64,000 bases of DNA from CAWBRT01 sp963696525 (GCA_963696525.1 CAVOKO010000003.1:382685-446684), one strand, 5' to 3'; counted from the first letter of the stretch, positions 36,782 to 46,624 are shown. Numbers and translations: made by a program. The notes: generated by a model from the sequence alone, not told the origin.

Positions 36782-38794
36782 GTGAATCGCTACAGCAAAT
36801 TTGTGCTGATGTTCGTGCTGCTGACCAGCTTAGCCCAGGCAAAGCAACCGCTGAAAGCGGAGAAGTTCAACAATGCGGATTGCCTGGCGTGCCATAACGA
36901 CGCCTCGTTGACCAGGCAGGAAAACGGCCAGCAGATGAGTCTGCAAGTGAAGGAAGAGCAATTCCAGAATTCCATTCACGGCAGCATGTTCAGTTGCACG
37001 GATTGTCATAAGGATGTCACTTCCCTTCCGCATGAAAGCTTGCCCGCCAAGCCATCCTGCGCCACATGCCATGCCGATGAGCAGAAGGCGTACGATAACG
37101 GGCTGCATGCCAAGGCGCGTGCGGCCGGCGACCAGCAAGCCGCGCGTTGCGTTGACTGCCATGGCGACCTGCATGCGATTCTTCCCGCCAGCGATCCCGC
37201 TTCCAAGGTAAGCCACAAAAACATCGCCGCCACCTGCGGCAGCTGCCATGGCCGGCAATCGGTGATGCAGCAGGCGGGAGAGACCACCCAGCCTTTCACT
37301 TCCTACGAGGACAGTGTTCACGCCAAGCTGGTGGCCGCCGGCAACCAGAAGGCCGCGGTTTGCAGCGACTGTCACGGCACCCACGACATGCGGCGCGTTT
37401 CCGATCCGCAATCGCCCGTCTACAAGAGCAGCGTTCCCGCCACCTGCGCTAAGTGTCACCAGGCGCAAAGCGCGGAGTTCATGAAGAGCATTCACGGGCA
37501 GGCGATCGCCAAGGGCAACCTGCATGCCCCGGTCTGCACCGACTGTCATAGCTCGCACATGATCAAGGACCCCAAGGACCCGAGTTCAACGGTCTCGGCG
37601 GAGAACCTGGCAACCAACACCTGCGCCCAGTGTCACGAGAACGTGAAGATGTCGCGGGAGTTCGGAATCGTCGGTGGCCGCGAGAGCAGCTATCTGGCCA
37701 GCTATCACGGTCTGGCCACCGCCCGCGGATCGAAGATCGCGGCCAACTGCGCCAGCTGTCACGGGGTGCACAACATCCTGCCTTCGAGCGATCCGAACTC
37801 GACCATCAACTCAGCGCACCTCGTCCAGACCTGCGGCAAGTGCCATCCCGGCGCCAACGCTAATTTCGCGGCGAGCAAGATGCACTTGGACGCGCACGCC
37901 GCCGATATCGGCAGCAAGGCCGTCGCTTTGATCCGCCGCTTCTACCTGCTGATGATTTTCGCCACCATCGGCGGCATGCTTTTGCATAACGCGGTGGTCA
38001 TGCAGCGCAAGCTGGTCGACATTCGCGATGGACACACGCACCTCACGGGTGGTCCGAGAATCGTCGTGCGCATGACTTTCAACCAGCGCATGCAACACCT
38101 CACCTTGTTGGTCAGCTTCTTCCTGTTGGTGTCCACCGGCTTTGCGCTGAAGTACCCGGAATCCTGGCTCGGAATGCTGTTCCTCGGTGAAACCCTGCGC
38201 GGCGTGCTGCACCGGATCGCCGGCGTCGTCCTGATCCTGGTCGGCATTTATCATGTCTGGTACGTCGCCGCCATCCGGGAGGGCCGCAAGCTGGCCGTTG
38301 ACCTTCTGCCCGAGTGGAAAGACGTCACCGACGTCAAGGACGCGTTGTTCTACTACCTGCGCCTGGGCCCGGACAAGCCGCAGTTCAAGCGCTTCAACTA
38401 CGCCGAAAAGATGGAGTACTGGGCGCTGGTGTGGGGCACGATGGTCATGGCCGTGACCGGCATCATGATCTGGGCCAAGGTATTGTTCGGCAATCACCTG
38501 CCGCGCTGGGTCATCGATGCGGCCACCGCGGTGCACTTCTACGAAGCTATCCTGGCCTCTCTGGCGATTCTGGTGTGGCACTTCACCATGATCATCTTCG
38601 ACCCAGAGGTCTACCCCATGAACTGGGCTTGGTACGACGGTAAGGTAAGCTATGACCTCTACCAGTCAGAGCACTCGCTCGACGTGGAAACGCTGACTCA
38701 GGCATTGGAGGCGGACGCGCGCGAGCACGAGCCGCGGGAAGGTCCGCCCGAACCGGAGAAGCAAGACGAAGAGGATGTCCAGGACCGTAAGTGA
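36782..38794 (+). CDS. Undecaheme c-type / b-type fusion cytochrome, CbcL-like (670 aa)
   Basis: The GTG start at 36782 leads into a signal peptide (FVLMFVLLTSLAQA). Eleven CxxCH heme sites follow between residues 34 and about 355 (CLACH, CTDCH, CATCH, CVDCH, CGSCH, CSDCH, CAKCH, CTDCH, CAQCH, CASCH, CGKCH). From about residue 380 there are four or five membrane helices of the HydC/FdnI cytochrome b type with paired His (MQHLTLLVSFFLL, HRIAGVVLILVGIYH, HFYEAILASLAILVWH). The layout equals Geobacter CbcL, a menaquinol oxidase with nine c hemes. The c part faces the periplasm. The C-terminus is acidic. It would move electrons from quinol to periplasmic carriers. Confidence 0.9.
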   Translation: MNRYSKFVLMFVLLTSLAQAKQPLKAEKFNNADCLACHNDASLTRQENGQQMSLQVKEEQFQNSIHGSMFSCTDCHKDVTSLPHESLPAKPSCATCHADEQKAYDNGLHAKARAAGDQQAARCVDCHGDLHAILPASDPASKVSHKNIAATCGSCHGRQSVMQQAGETTQPFTSYEDSVHAKLVAAGNQKAAVCSDCHGTHDMRRVSDPQSPVYKSSVPATCAKCHQAQSAEFMKSIHGQAIAKGNLHAPVCTDCHSSHMIKDPKDPSSTVSAENLATNTCAQCHENVKMSREFGIVGGRESSYLASYHGLATARGSKIAANCASCHGVHNILPSSDPNSTINSAHLVQTCGKCHPGANANFAASKMHLDAHAADIGSKAVALIRRFYLLMIFATIGGMLLHNAVVMQRKLVDIRDGHTHLTGGPRIVVRMTFNQRMQHLTLLVSFFLLVSTGFALKYPESWLGMLFLGETLRGVLHRIAGVVLILVGIYHVWYVAAIREGRKLAVDLLPEWKDVTDVKDALFYYLRLGPDKPQFKRFNYAEKMEYWALVWGTMVMAVTGIMIWAKVLFGNHLPRWVIDAATAVHFYEAILASLAILVWHFTMIIFDPEVYPMNWAWYDGKVSYDLYQSEHSLDVETLTQALEADAREHEPREGPPEPEKQDEEDVQDRK

Positions 38795-38897
38795 TCGGAG
38801 AAGCGGTAAGTCCGCCGCAAGAAATTCCGGTAAAATTCTGGATGATGTGAGTTGATCGTTGATCCTGGTGGGGAATCGGCGGCTTTGGATGGCACTC

Positions 38898-41045
38898 ATG
38901 AAGAGCAAGGATCAAAAGGATCAAAAAGATCCAAGAGATCATAAAGATTTGGAAGATCCAAAAGATCGGGATGTGCGCGCCGCTGGTCCCGGCATGGGGA
39001 TGGCGCGCGCAAGCTCGTGGGCGCTCTCGCGTTACCGCGCGTTGACGCCCGCGCTAGTGTTTGCGGCCATGCTGCTGGCGCTCGCCGTCTGTCTGCCGGT
39101 GAGCCGCGTGCGGGCCGCCGAAGCCTCGGGCCAGAACGATCTCTGCCTCTCCTGCCACGGTGAGAAGAGTATGACCACGAAGCGGGCGGGGCGGACCGTT
39201 TCGCTTTTCGTCGACGGGAAAAAGTTCTCCGCTTCGGTGCACAACAGCCTGTCGTGCACCTCGTGCCATGCCGACCTGGAGGGAGTGGATTTGCCGCACC
39301 CCACGCCCAAGAGGGTGCAGTGCGGCACCTGCCATGCGCAAGAGCAGGAGTTGGAGGCCAAGTCTCTGCACGGCAAAGCCAGTGCGCGCGGCGATGCCTT
39401 GGCCCCGCGCTGCGTCAATTGCCACGGCAACCACGAGATCCTGCCGGTGAAGGACAAGAACTCGGCGGTGGCGCCGATGAAGGTGCCGTTCGTCTGCGGA
39501 AGCTGTCATCGCGAGGGTACCCCGGTTCAGAACCAGCGCCACATCGATCAGCACAACATCATCGAGAATTACACCGAGAGCATTCACGGCGAAGGCTTGC
39601 TGAAGAAGGGCCTGATCGTCGCGGCCAACTGCGCTTCCTGTCACACCGCGCACTCGATTCTGCCGCACACCGATCCCAACTCCTCCATCGCCCGGCGCAA
39701 CATCGCGGCCACCTGCACCAAGTGCCATGCCGAGATCGAAGCGGTGCACCGCAAGACCATCCGCGGCGAATTGTGGGAGAAGGAAGCCAACGTCCTGCCC
39801 GCCTGCATCGACTGCCACCAGCCGCACAAGGTGCGGAATATCTTCTACAGCCAGGGCATGGCCGATGCCGATTGCATGCGTTGCCACAACAATCAGGCTT
39901 TGAAGGCGGCGGATGGCCGCTCCATGTTCGTCAAGGCGGCGGAGGTGTCGGCTTCGCGCCATGCCAAGGTCGCTTGCAGCCAGTGCCACTCGGAAGTAAA
40001 CGCCTCGAAGGTTCGTCCCTGCGAGACCATTACCAAGCCGGTGGATTGCAGCAAGTGTCACGAAGCGGTCGGGCAGCAGTACCAGCGCAGCACTCATGGG
40101 CAACTGTTCGCCAAGCAGGACCGTAATGCTCCGACCTGTCGGGAGTGCCATGGCACGCACGGCATTCTTGGCAAGCAGGACCCGCAGTCGCGGACCTTTC
40201 CGCCTAACGTTCCAAATCTTTGCGCCCAGTGCCATCGCGAAGGCCAGCGCGCTGCCCTGCGCTACACCGGCCAGCAGCATGAAATTATTTCGAACTACAG
40301 TGAAAGCATTCACGGCAAGGGGCTGTTGAAGAGCGGCCTGACCGTAACCGCGACTTGCACCAGTTGCCACACCGCGCACGGTGAATTGCCGGCCAAAGAT
40401 CCCGAGTCGACGGTCAACAGCAAGAATTTGCCGGCCACCTGTGGCAAGTGCCATCACGGCATCGAAGAGCAGTTTGTGCAGAGCGTGCACTCCGCGACCG
40501 TCACCAAGACCGACAAAAAATTGCCGGTTTGCAACGACTGCCACACCGCGCACTCCATTCGTCGAGCCGATGAAGATGGATTCAAGCTCGAAATCATGGA
40601 CCGCTGTGGCCGTTGCCATGTCGAAATCGCCAAATCCTACTTCGACACCTATCACGGCAAGGTATCGCGGCTCGGCTACACCAAGACAGCCAAGTGTTAC
40701 GATTGTCACGGCGCGCACGATATCCAGAAGGTGACCGACCCGCGCTCGCACCTGAGCCGTGCCAACGTGGTGGCCACCTGCCAGAAGTGCCACGTCGACG
40801 CCACCCGCCGCTTCGCCGGATATCTGACCCACGCGACCCATCACGACCCTAAGAAGTATCCGTTTTTGTTCTGGGTGTTCTGGGGCATGACGTCGCTGCT
40901 GGTCGGCACCTTTGTCGTCGGCGGCGTGCATACGCTGTTGTGGCTGCCGCGTGCCATCGAGATGCGCCGCCAGTTGCGCGCCGAGGAAGCCGCGCAAGCC
41001 GCGCTCGAGGCCAAGCCGAAAGATCCTGCCGTGGAGGATAAGTAG
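38898..41045 (+). CDS. Nineteen-heme c-type cytochrome with C-terminal membrane anchor (715 aa)
   Basis: Nineteen CxxCH motifs can be counted, from CLSCH near residue 78 to CQKCH near residue 640, with His-rich spacers and three CHTAH motifs. A single membrane helix near the C-terminus (FLFWVFWGMTSLLVGTFVVG) would anchor it. An unusual Lys/Asp-rich leader (KDQKDQKDPRDHKD), encoded by 9-base repeats, precedes the signal-like helix (ALVFAAMLLALAVCLPV). The true start may instead be ATG 39000, just after the repeats; frames extend up to TTG 38859. The gene is followed after one base by a cytochrome b gene, a pairing like Geobacter CbcA-CbcB but with many more hemes. It acts in periplasmic electron transfer. 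Confidence 0.88.
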   Translation: MKSKDQKDQKDPRDHKDLEDPKDRDVRAAGPGMGMARASSWALSRYRALTPALVFAAMLLALAVCLPVSRVRAAEASGQNDLCLSCHGEKSMTTKRAGRTVSLFVDGKKFSASVHNSLSCTSCHADLEGVDLPHPTPKRVQCGTCHAQEQELEAKSLHGKASARGDALAPRCVNCHGNHEILPVKDKNSAVAPMKVPFVCGSCHREGTPVQNQRHIDQHNIIENYTESIHGEGLLKKGLIVAANCASCHTAHSILPHTDPNSSIARRNIAATCTKCHAEIEAVHRKTIRGELWEKEANVLPACIDCHQPHKVRNIFYSQGMADADCMRCHNNQALKAADGRSMFVKAAEVSASRHAKVACSQCHSEVNASKVRPCETITKPVDCSKCHEAVGQQYQRSTHGQLFAKQDRNAPTCRECHGTHGILGKQDPQSRTFPPNVPNLCAQCHREGQRAALRYTGQQHEIISNYSESIHGKGLLKSGLTVTATCTSCHTAHGELPAKDPESTVNSKNLPATCGKCHHGIEEQFVQSVHSATVTKTDKKLPVCNDCHTAHSIRRADEDGFKLEIMDRCGRCHVEIAKSYFDTYHGKVSRLGYTKTAKCYDCHGAHDIQKVTDPRSHLSRANVVATCQKCHVDATRRFAGYLTHATHHDPKKYPFLFWVFWGMTSLLVGTFVVGGVHTLLWLPRAIEMRRQLRAEEAAQAALEAKPKDPAVEDK
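38910..38967 (+). repeat. 9-bp GATC-containing tandem repeat in the start region of the 19-heme gene
   Basis: GATC recurs at 38910, 38919, 38928, 38937, 38955 and 38964, with GATT at 38946, so seven units of 9 bases encode repeated Lys-Asp-x. The pattern is open to slipped-strand change without breaking the frame. Confidence 0.75.
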
Positions 41046-41046
41046 C

Positions 41047-41971
41047 GTGGACCAGAGCAAGCCAGAACCGCAGGCGCCGGACAATTCGCGCCCGGACGCA
41101 ACCGCGGAAGAACGCGCAACTTATATGAAGCCGGCGGTCGCGGTGCAGCGTGAATTCGTGCGCTTCACCCGCCTGCAGCGCACACTTCATGGTTGCATGG
41201 TCATCAGCTTCCTCAGCCTGGCCACGACCGGCCTGACGCTGAAGTTTTCCTACACCGGGTGGGCCGCTTTCCTGTCGCGACTGCTGGGCGGATTCCAGAC
41301 CGCCGGCTATATTCACCGCTTCGCCGCGGTGGTGATGTTTGCCGCTTTCATCACCCACCTCGTGGATCTGTGCAAGCTGAAGAAAGCGGAAGTACGGCTC
41401 CTGGCGCTCGTTATTGCTCGGGCCGAACTCGATGATCCCGATGAAGCGCGATCTGGATGAGTTTATCGCCACCCTGAAGTGGTTCGTGCACCTGGGTCCG
41501 AAGCCGGAGTACGGGCGCTGGACTTACTGGGAGAAATTCGATTATTTTGCCGTGTTCTGGGGGGTCTTCATCATCGGTTCCACCGGCCTGACTCTCTGGT
41601 TTCCGGTTTTCTTCACCCGATTCCTGCCGGGAGCATTCATCAATGTGGCCACCATCATCCACAGCGACGAAGCTCTGCTGGCTACGGGATTTATTTTTAC
41701 CGTGCACTTCTTCAACACCCACTTGCGGCCGGAAAAGTTCCCCATGGATACGACGGTCTTCACCGGCCGCATGGCGCTCGCCGAGCTGCGGCGGGACAAG
41801 CGCAAGGAGTATGACGCGCTGGTCGCCAGCGGGGAACTGGAGCAGCATCTGGCCGAGCCGCACCCGGAAATCGTGGTCAGGACAATCCGCGCCTTTGCCT
41901 GGGTCGCGTTGGGCATCGGTTTCAGCATCGTTGTCTGGATCGTCTACGCCATGCTGTTTGCCTATCGCTAG
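41047..41971 (+). CDS. Membrane cytochrome b (HydC/FdnI type), CbcB-like, one frameshift
   Basis: A GTG at 41047 starts one base after the 19-heme gene stop. The first part holds helices with LQRTLHGCMVISFLSLATTG and YIHRFAAVVMFAAFITHLVDL. A frame change near 41395 then leads to GPNSMIPMKRDLDEFIATLK, KFDYFAVFWGVFIIGSTGLTLWF, IIHSDEALLATGFIFTVHFFNTH and a last helix near the end. Paired histidines in four helices fit two b hemes for quinol oxidation. Tight coupling to the 19-heme gene suggests a two-subunit bc complex. The product without the shift would be about 308 residues. Confidence 0.85.
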
Positions 41972-42048
41972 CGTTCGGCGCGTTTTTCAGCAGCCTGCTA
42001 GCCGGCCTCGTTTTTCGATATGATTAGGGTCGCGGGAGACAACTTACG

Positions 42049-43582
42049 ATGAGTGACGCGGGAACGCCCCTGCCGCCAAATCCGCCGGGACATGATTATT
42101 CACTGAAGAGTCTGCTGCGCAATTACATCAGCTTGATCGGACTCGCTTTGGCGGCCGTATCGCTCGCCAATATCATTTTTTTGTTTTTGGTCGATGTCGT
42201 TTCGAGCCAGTCCAGTCCCTACATCGGCATTTTTGCCTATATGGTGATGCCTGCGTTCCTGGTGGCGGGCCTGGCGCTGGTGCCGGCCGGGATGTGGATC
42301 GAGCGTCAGCGGCACCGCCGCAGGCTGGCGCATCTGTCGCGCTTCCCGGTTCTGGATCTGAACAGCGCCACGCAGCGCGGCACCATCGCATTCTTTCTTT
42401 CCACCGTCGTGCTGTTTGTGATCCTCACCGCCGTCGGCAGTTATCGGGCCTATGAATTTACCGATTCGATTCAGTTCTGCGGTCAACTCTGCCATACCGT
42501 GATGCATCCGGAGTTCACCGCGCACCAGGCCTCGCCCCACGCCCGCGTTACCTGCGTCGATTGTCACGTGGGAGCGGGCGCGGGCTGGTACGTCCGCTCC
42601 AAGTTGTCCGGCGCCCGTCAGGTCTTCAAGACCGTGCTGAACACCTATCCCCGCCCGATCGAGACGCCGGTGGCGAACCTGCGTCCCGCTCCGCAAACCT
42701 GCGAGCAGTGTCACTGGCCGAGGAAGTTCTGGGGAGCGCAATTAAAGGTTATCGATCACTTTGCCAGCGACGAGCAGAACACTCCGCGGCAGTTGCAGTT
42801 GCTGATCAAAACCGGCGGCGGCGATGCCAATGCCGGACAGGCCAGCGGAATTCACTGGCACATGAACATCGCCAACACCATTACTTACGCCTCCGATCCC
42901 AAGCGGCAGAACATACCCTACGTGAAGATCCAGGATGCCAAAGGCAACTCGACCGAGTATTTCGCCAGCGGCGCTAAACCCGAAGAGATTGCCGCCATGA
43001 GCCGCCGGCGCATGGATTGCGTCGATTGTCATAACCGCCCAACCCACATTTATCTTCCCCCCGACCGCTCTGTCGATGACTCGCTCGCGGCCAATCGGAT
43101 TGATGTGAGTTTGCCCTACGTGAAGCAGCAGTCTGTACAGGTGCTGACGGCGGCTTACAAGACGACGCCCGAAGCGATGCAGGCTATTGCCAACGCCATT
43201 CCGGCGTTCTATCGCGAAAAATATCCCCAGGTGGCCGCGACGAAGCAGGCGCAGAATTCAAGCCGCCGTCGCCGACTTGCAGCGTATTTTCCGCACCACC
43301 ATCTTTCCCGAGATGAAGGTCGATTGGCGCACCCATCCCAACAACGTCGGCCACTTCTATTTTCAGGGATGCTTCCGCTGCCACGACGGCAACCATGTCA
43401 GCAAGGACGGCAAGACCATCAGCAAGGATTGCAATTCCTGCCACACCGTGCTGTCGCAACAGGAGGGCGTGAAGTCTCTGGTTGCCTCGACCGCCGGCGT
43501 CCCCTTCAAGCATCCGGTGGATTTGGGCGATCTTACGGCGGTCAACTGCTCCGACTGTCACTCCGGCGGTGTCGGTCCGTAG
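42049..43582 (+). CDS. NapC/NirT-like heptaheme cytochrome, ImcH-like, one frameshift
   Basis: Three N-terminal membrane helices (ISLIGLALAAVSLANIIFLF, YMVMPAFLVAGLALVPAG, IAFFLSTVVLFVILTAVGSY) precede a heme region with one unusual C-x3-CH (FCGQLCHTVMHPEF) and six CxxCH sites (CVDCH, CEQCH, CVDCH, CFRCH, CNSCH, CSDCH). One extra base near 43250 breaks the frame; the rest continues as IQAAVADLQRIFRTTIFPEMK. Geobacter ImcH, the inner-membrane quinol oxidase for high-potential acceptors, has the same three-helix plus seven-heme plan. It is last in the cytochrome operon, 77 bases after the cytochrome b gene. Confidence 0.86.
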
Positions 43583-43869
43583 TCGCGTACCGCACACAGC
43601 TTTTCTGCAATGCCATGCAAGCGGCTTCTGCAATGTCATTCTGAGCGAAGCGAAGAATCCCAGCACGGTATGGGGCTGAGGTGCAGCCGAAGGACTTTGA
43701 TAAAAGAACCGAACCACCCGGTGGCCCACTCATGCCGGGTGCCCCAGGTTCCGCGCCGTGCACTTCGGTGCTAACCTGGGTTGGGGTGGAATTTTTCCTC
43801 GAATCGCCCGCCCGCCGCACCTTTTCCGTTTCGCTTTACAGCGGAGGGGTGATTCTGCGAAATTAGAAC
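43583..43869. repeat. Intergenic dispersed repeat 'gtcattctgagcgaagcgaag'
   Basis: The gap before guaA contains tgtcattctgagcgaagcga at about 43635 and a 'ccacccggtggcccactcatg' stretch at about 43719. Both are non-coding elements related to those near 3075, 8630 and 31535. Confidence 0.6.
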
Positions 43870-45429
43870 GTGGAACATCCCGCGATTGAAGCCATCGTTA
43901 TCCTCGATTTCGGCTCGCAATATACCCAACTGATTGCGCGCCGCGTCCGCGAGCAGAACGTTTTCTCCGCCGTTCTGCCGTGTACTGCTACGCTGCAGGA
44001 AATCCGGAATTACAACCCGGTCGGCATCATTCTTTCGGGCGGACCATGCTCGGTTTACGACGCCGATGCGCCGCCGGCCGACGAACGCGTGCTGACGCTG
44101 GGCGTGCCTGTGCTGGGCATTTGCTACGGGCTGCAATTCATCGCGCACAAACTCGGCGGCAAAGTGACCCCGGGCGTGAAACGCGAATACGGCCATGCCG
44201 AGGTGTGCCTCGTCGAAAAGTCTCCATTGTTCGAGGCGCTGCCGTCTCAGATGAACGTATGGATGTCGCATGGCGACGAAGCGCTGGAGTTGCCGGCGGG
44301 CTTCCAGCTGATCGCGAAAACAGCCACTGCGGTGGCCGCCATTGAAGACCGCGCCCGGCGTATTTTCGCCGTGCAGTTCCATCCCGAGGTTCACCACACC
44401 AGCCACGGCACAGACATCCTGCGCAATTTTATTTTCCGCATCTGCGCCGCCAAGCCGAACTGGACCGCGCAACGATTTATCGAATCAACGGTCGAAAACG
44501 TCCGCCAGACCGTCGGTCCGTCGGGCCGCGCCATCTGCGCGATCTCCGGCGGCGTCGACTCGTCGGTGGCGGCGACGCTGGTTTCCCGCGCGCTCGGCGA
44601 ACGTTTGACCTGCATTTTCGTCAACAATGGAGTGCTTCGTAAACACGAGTTCGAGAAGGTGCAGCAGAATCTGCGCGGCAATCTTGGACTCAGCCTGGAT
44701 GCCGTGGACGCCAGCGAACGGTTTTTGTCGAAGCTCGCCGGGGTTACAGATCCCGAGCGCAAGCGCAAAATTATAGGCAACGAATTCATCGAGGTGTTCG
44801 AGCGCGAAGCCCTTCGCCTCAAGCAGATTTCGGGCCAAGTTGAGTGGCTGGTGCAGGGAACGCTTTACCCGGATGTGATCGAATCGCGTTCCGTGCGCGG
44901 CCCCTCGCAAACCATCAAGAGCCATCACAACGTCGGCGGACTTCCCGAAAAGATGCAGCTCAAACTCATCGAACCCCTGAAGGATCTCTTCAAGGATGAA
45001 GTGCGCCGCATCGGTCGCGATCTCGGCATGCCCGAGGAAATGGTGCAACGGCAGCCCTTCCCCGGTCCCGGACTGGCGGTCCGCATTCTTGGCGAAGTCA
45101 CCCCCGAGCGCATTTCGCTGCTGCAGGAGGCCGACGATATCGTGGTCTCTGAGATTAAGCGGGCCGGCCTGTACACCGAAATCTGGCAGTCGTTCGCGGT
45201 GCTGCTTCCGGTGATGTCGGTCGGCGTCATGGGCGACCAGCGCACCTACGCTTACACCTGCGCCATCCGCGCCGTAAACTCCGAAGACGGCATGACCGCC
45301 GATTGGGTTCCGCTGCCTCACCAGGTGCTGAAGACGATCTCCAGCCGCATCGTCAACGAAATCCGAGGTATCAACCGCGTCGTCTACGACGTGACCTCGA
45401 AGCCTCCAGGGACCATCGAGTGGGAGTAG
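43870..45429 (+). CDS. guaA: GMP synthase (glutamine-hydrolysing)
   Basis: This is a 519-residue full-length enzyme. The N-terminal glutamine amidotransferase has its nucleophile Cys85 in LGICYGLQ and the His-Glu pair in VQFHPEVHHT. The ATP pyrophosphatase domain has the P-loop ISGGVDSSVAA, and the C-terminal dimer domain ends PPGTIEWE. It converts XMP, ATP and glutamine to GMP in the cytosol. The start is GTG at 43870 (MEHPAIEAIVILDFGSQ). The gene is intact, unlike several neighbours, and appears to be transcribed alone. Confidence 0.97.
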   Translation: MEHPAIEAIVILDFGSQYTQLIARRVREQNVFSAVLPCTATLQEIRNYNPVGIILSGGPCSVYDADAPPADERVLTLGVPVLGICYGLQFIAHKLGGKVTPGVKREYGHAEVCLVEKSPLFEALPSQMNVWMSHGDEALELPAGFQLIAKTATAVAAIEDRARRIFAVQFHPEVHHTSHGTDILRNFIFRICAAKPNWTAQRFIESTVENVRQTVGPSGRAICAISGGVDSSVAATLVSRALGERLTCIFVNNGVLRKHEFEKVQQNLRGNLGLSLDAVDASERFLSKLAGVTDPERKRKIIGNEFIEVFEREALRLKQISGQVEWLVQGTLYPDVIESRSVRGPSQTIKSHHNVGGLPEKMQLKLIEPLKDLFKDEVRRIGRDLGMPEEMVQRQPFPGPGLAVRILGEVTPERISLLQEADDIVVSEIKRAGLYTEIWQSFAVLLPVMSVGVMGDQRTYAYTCAIRAVNSEDGMTADWVPLPHQVLKTISSRIVNEIRGINRVVYDVTSKPPGTIEWE

Positions 45430-45648
45430 GCGAGGTAGTTTCTTCCTGCCCCTAAACTGACCCCCACAGCCGGGTGCCCCGTTCTAGCGAAGCTAGGGCG
45501 GGGTAGTTGCGTAGCCCCGGTTCGCTGGGTGGCCCCAAGCCCTTCTTTTGGGCTGACGTGGGCCTGCTTCGGCCATCCCATCGGACACGCTACCTCCGTA
45601 ATCTCCTAAATTTGCTCGTGACCCGATACTCTTCTTCCGCGAATAGCC
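45430..45648. repeat. Intergenic repeats downstream of guaA
   Basis: Short palindromic blocks such as ctagcgaagctag-like arms (about 45484-45496) and cccaagcccttcttttgggc (45534-45553) occur between guaA and the PilZ gene. No gene is seen. Confidence 0.4.
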
Positions 45649-46026
45649 ATGTACGTGGATATCAAAATTGTTCCGCCGGAAGTTGGCTATCCGGCATTGC
45701 GCCGCTGGGCGCGCTATCGAGCCCACATGCTCACCTGCCTGATCGCCCAAAAGCCACGGAAGGTGGTCATCGTTTCAGGCCGCGGCTCGGAGCTGAACCT
45801 CGGCGGGATGACCGTTTATGCCGGCATCGAACTGGCGGTCAATGAGCAAGTCAGGGTTGCATTCACTCCGCCCAACTGTGCCGAGCCGCTGACCTTGCAG
45901 TGCGTCATTCGCGATCGCAACGGCTATACCTATGGAGTCGAGTTCATCCACGACGAAGCCGTCGGCGGCCCTATCGAGCAGATGCAACGCATCCTGAACG
46001 CCCTGGAAGACTGGAACGGCAAGTAA
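45649..46026 (+). CDS. PilZ domain protein (125 aa)
   Basis: A single PilZ domain fills the protein. The Arg-rich switch RRWARYRAH near residue 18 and the second motif SELNLGGM near residue 47 are in the right places, although the usual D/N-x-S-x-x-G is altered to N-L-G-G. Binding of cyclic di-GMP is therefore likely but not certain. The strand VCVIRDRNGYTYGVEF-like region is typical. There is no attached output domain, and neighbours give no target. Confidence 0.8.
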   Translation: MYVDIKIVPPEVGYPALRRWARYRAHMLTCLIAQKPRKVVIVSGRGSELNLGGMTVYAGIELAVNEQVRVAFTPPNCAEPLTLQCVIRDRNGYTYGVEFIHDEAVGGPIEQMQRILNALEDWNGK

Positions 46027-46108
46027 GCGCTTCGGCCCCGCGCGCTGGGGTTATCCCGCGAATTCTCCGATATGCATTTCGGCTCGCTTTCGTGCGACGT
46101 GGGGGAAA

Positions 46109-46624
46109 TCAAGCCAATCTGGCTGCCAGTCCAACCAGGGCCGCGCCGAAAATGACCCAGACGGTGGCGCGCTTGGTGAGCACCAGGAAGAGAAAGCTTC
46201 CAACCGCGATCAGAATCGGAACGATTCCGGTCAGGGAATCGCGGGCGAGTGGGACGATGGCGCTCACCATCAAGCCCGCCGCGGCGAAGGTCACGGCGCG
46301 GATCGCGCTCCTCACCGCCGGCTTATCGGCCTTGCGGCCCAGGTATTGCAGCAAGGGGATGATCAGGAACGCCGGCGTGATTACGGCCAGCAATCCGGCG
46401 AAGCCCCCGGCAACGCCGCCGACAAAGTATCCCACGCTCACCACGAACAGCCCATTCGGTCCCGGCGCGGTTTGCCCGGCAGCGACTGCCGCGTTCAGTT
46501 GCCGGTCCGTCAGCACGTGACGTTGCTCGATCAGGTCGTGATGGATCACCGGTATCGAGGTCACTCCGCTGAACGAAGTCAGCGTCGCCTTGGCCAGCAG
46601 CAGGTAGAGCAGCAGTAGATTCAT
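46109..46624 (-). CDS. Chromate transporter, short-chain, second half (ChrA C-domain)
   Basis: This 171-residue protein has five or six membrane helices and the CHR-domain pattern SFSGVTSIPVIHHDLIE, then NGLFVVSVGYFVGGVAGGFAG. Short-chain CHR proteins work as heterodimers from adjacent genes. The ATG at 46624 overlaps the stop of the first half by four bases, so translation is coupled. Substrates may be chromate or related oxyanions such as sulfate. Confidence 0.85.
   Translation of the reverse strand: MNLLLLYLLLAKATLTSFSGVTSIPVIHHDLIEQRHVLTDRQLNAAVAAGQTAPGPNGLFVVSVGYFVGGVAGGFAGLLAVITPAFLIIPLLQYLGRKADKPAVRSAIRAVTFAAAGLMVSAIVPLARDSLTGIVPILIAVGSFLFLVLTKRATVWVIFGAALVGLAARLA

Noticed and set aside
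39054..41084. 676-codon minus-strand open frame opposite the 19-heme cytochrome
   Set aside because: It is an antisense shadow. The plus strand encodes nineteen CxxCH motifs, and the antisense product has repetitive Leu/Ala/Val composition with no domain.
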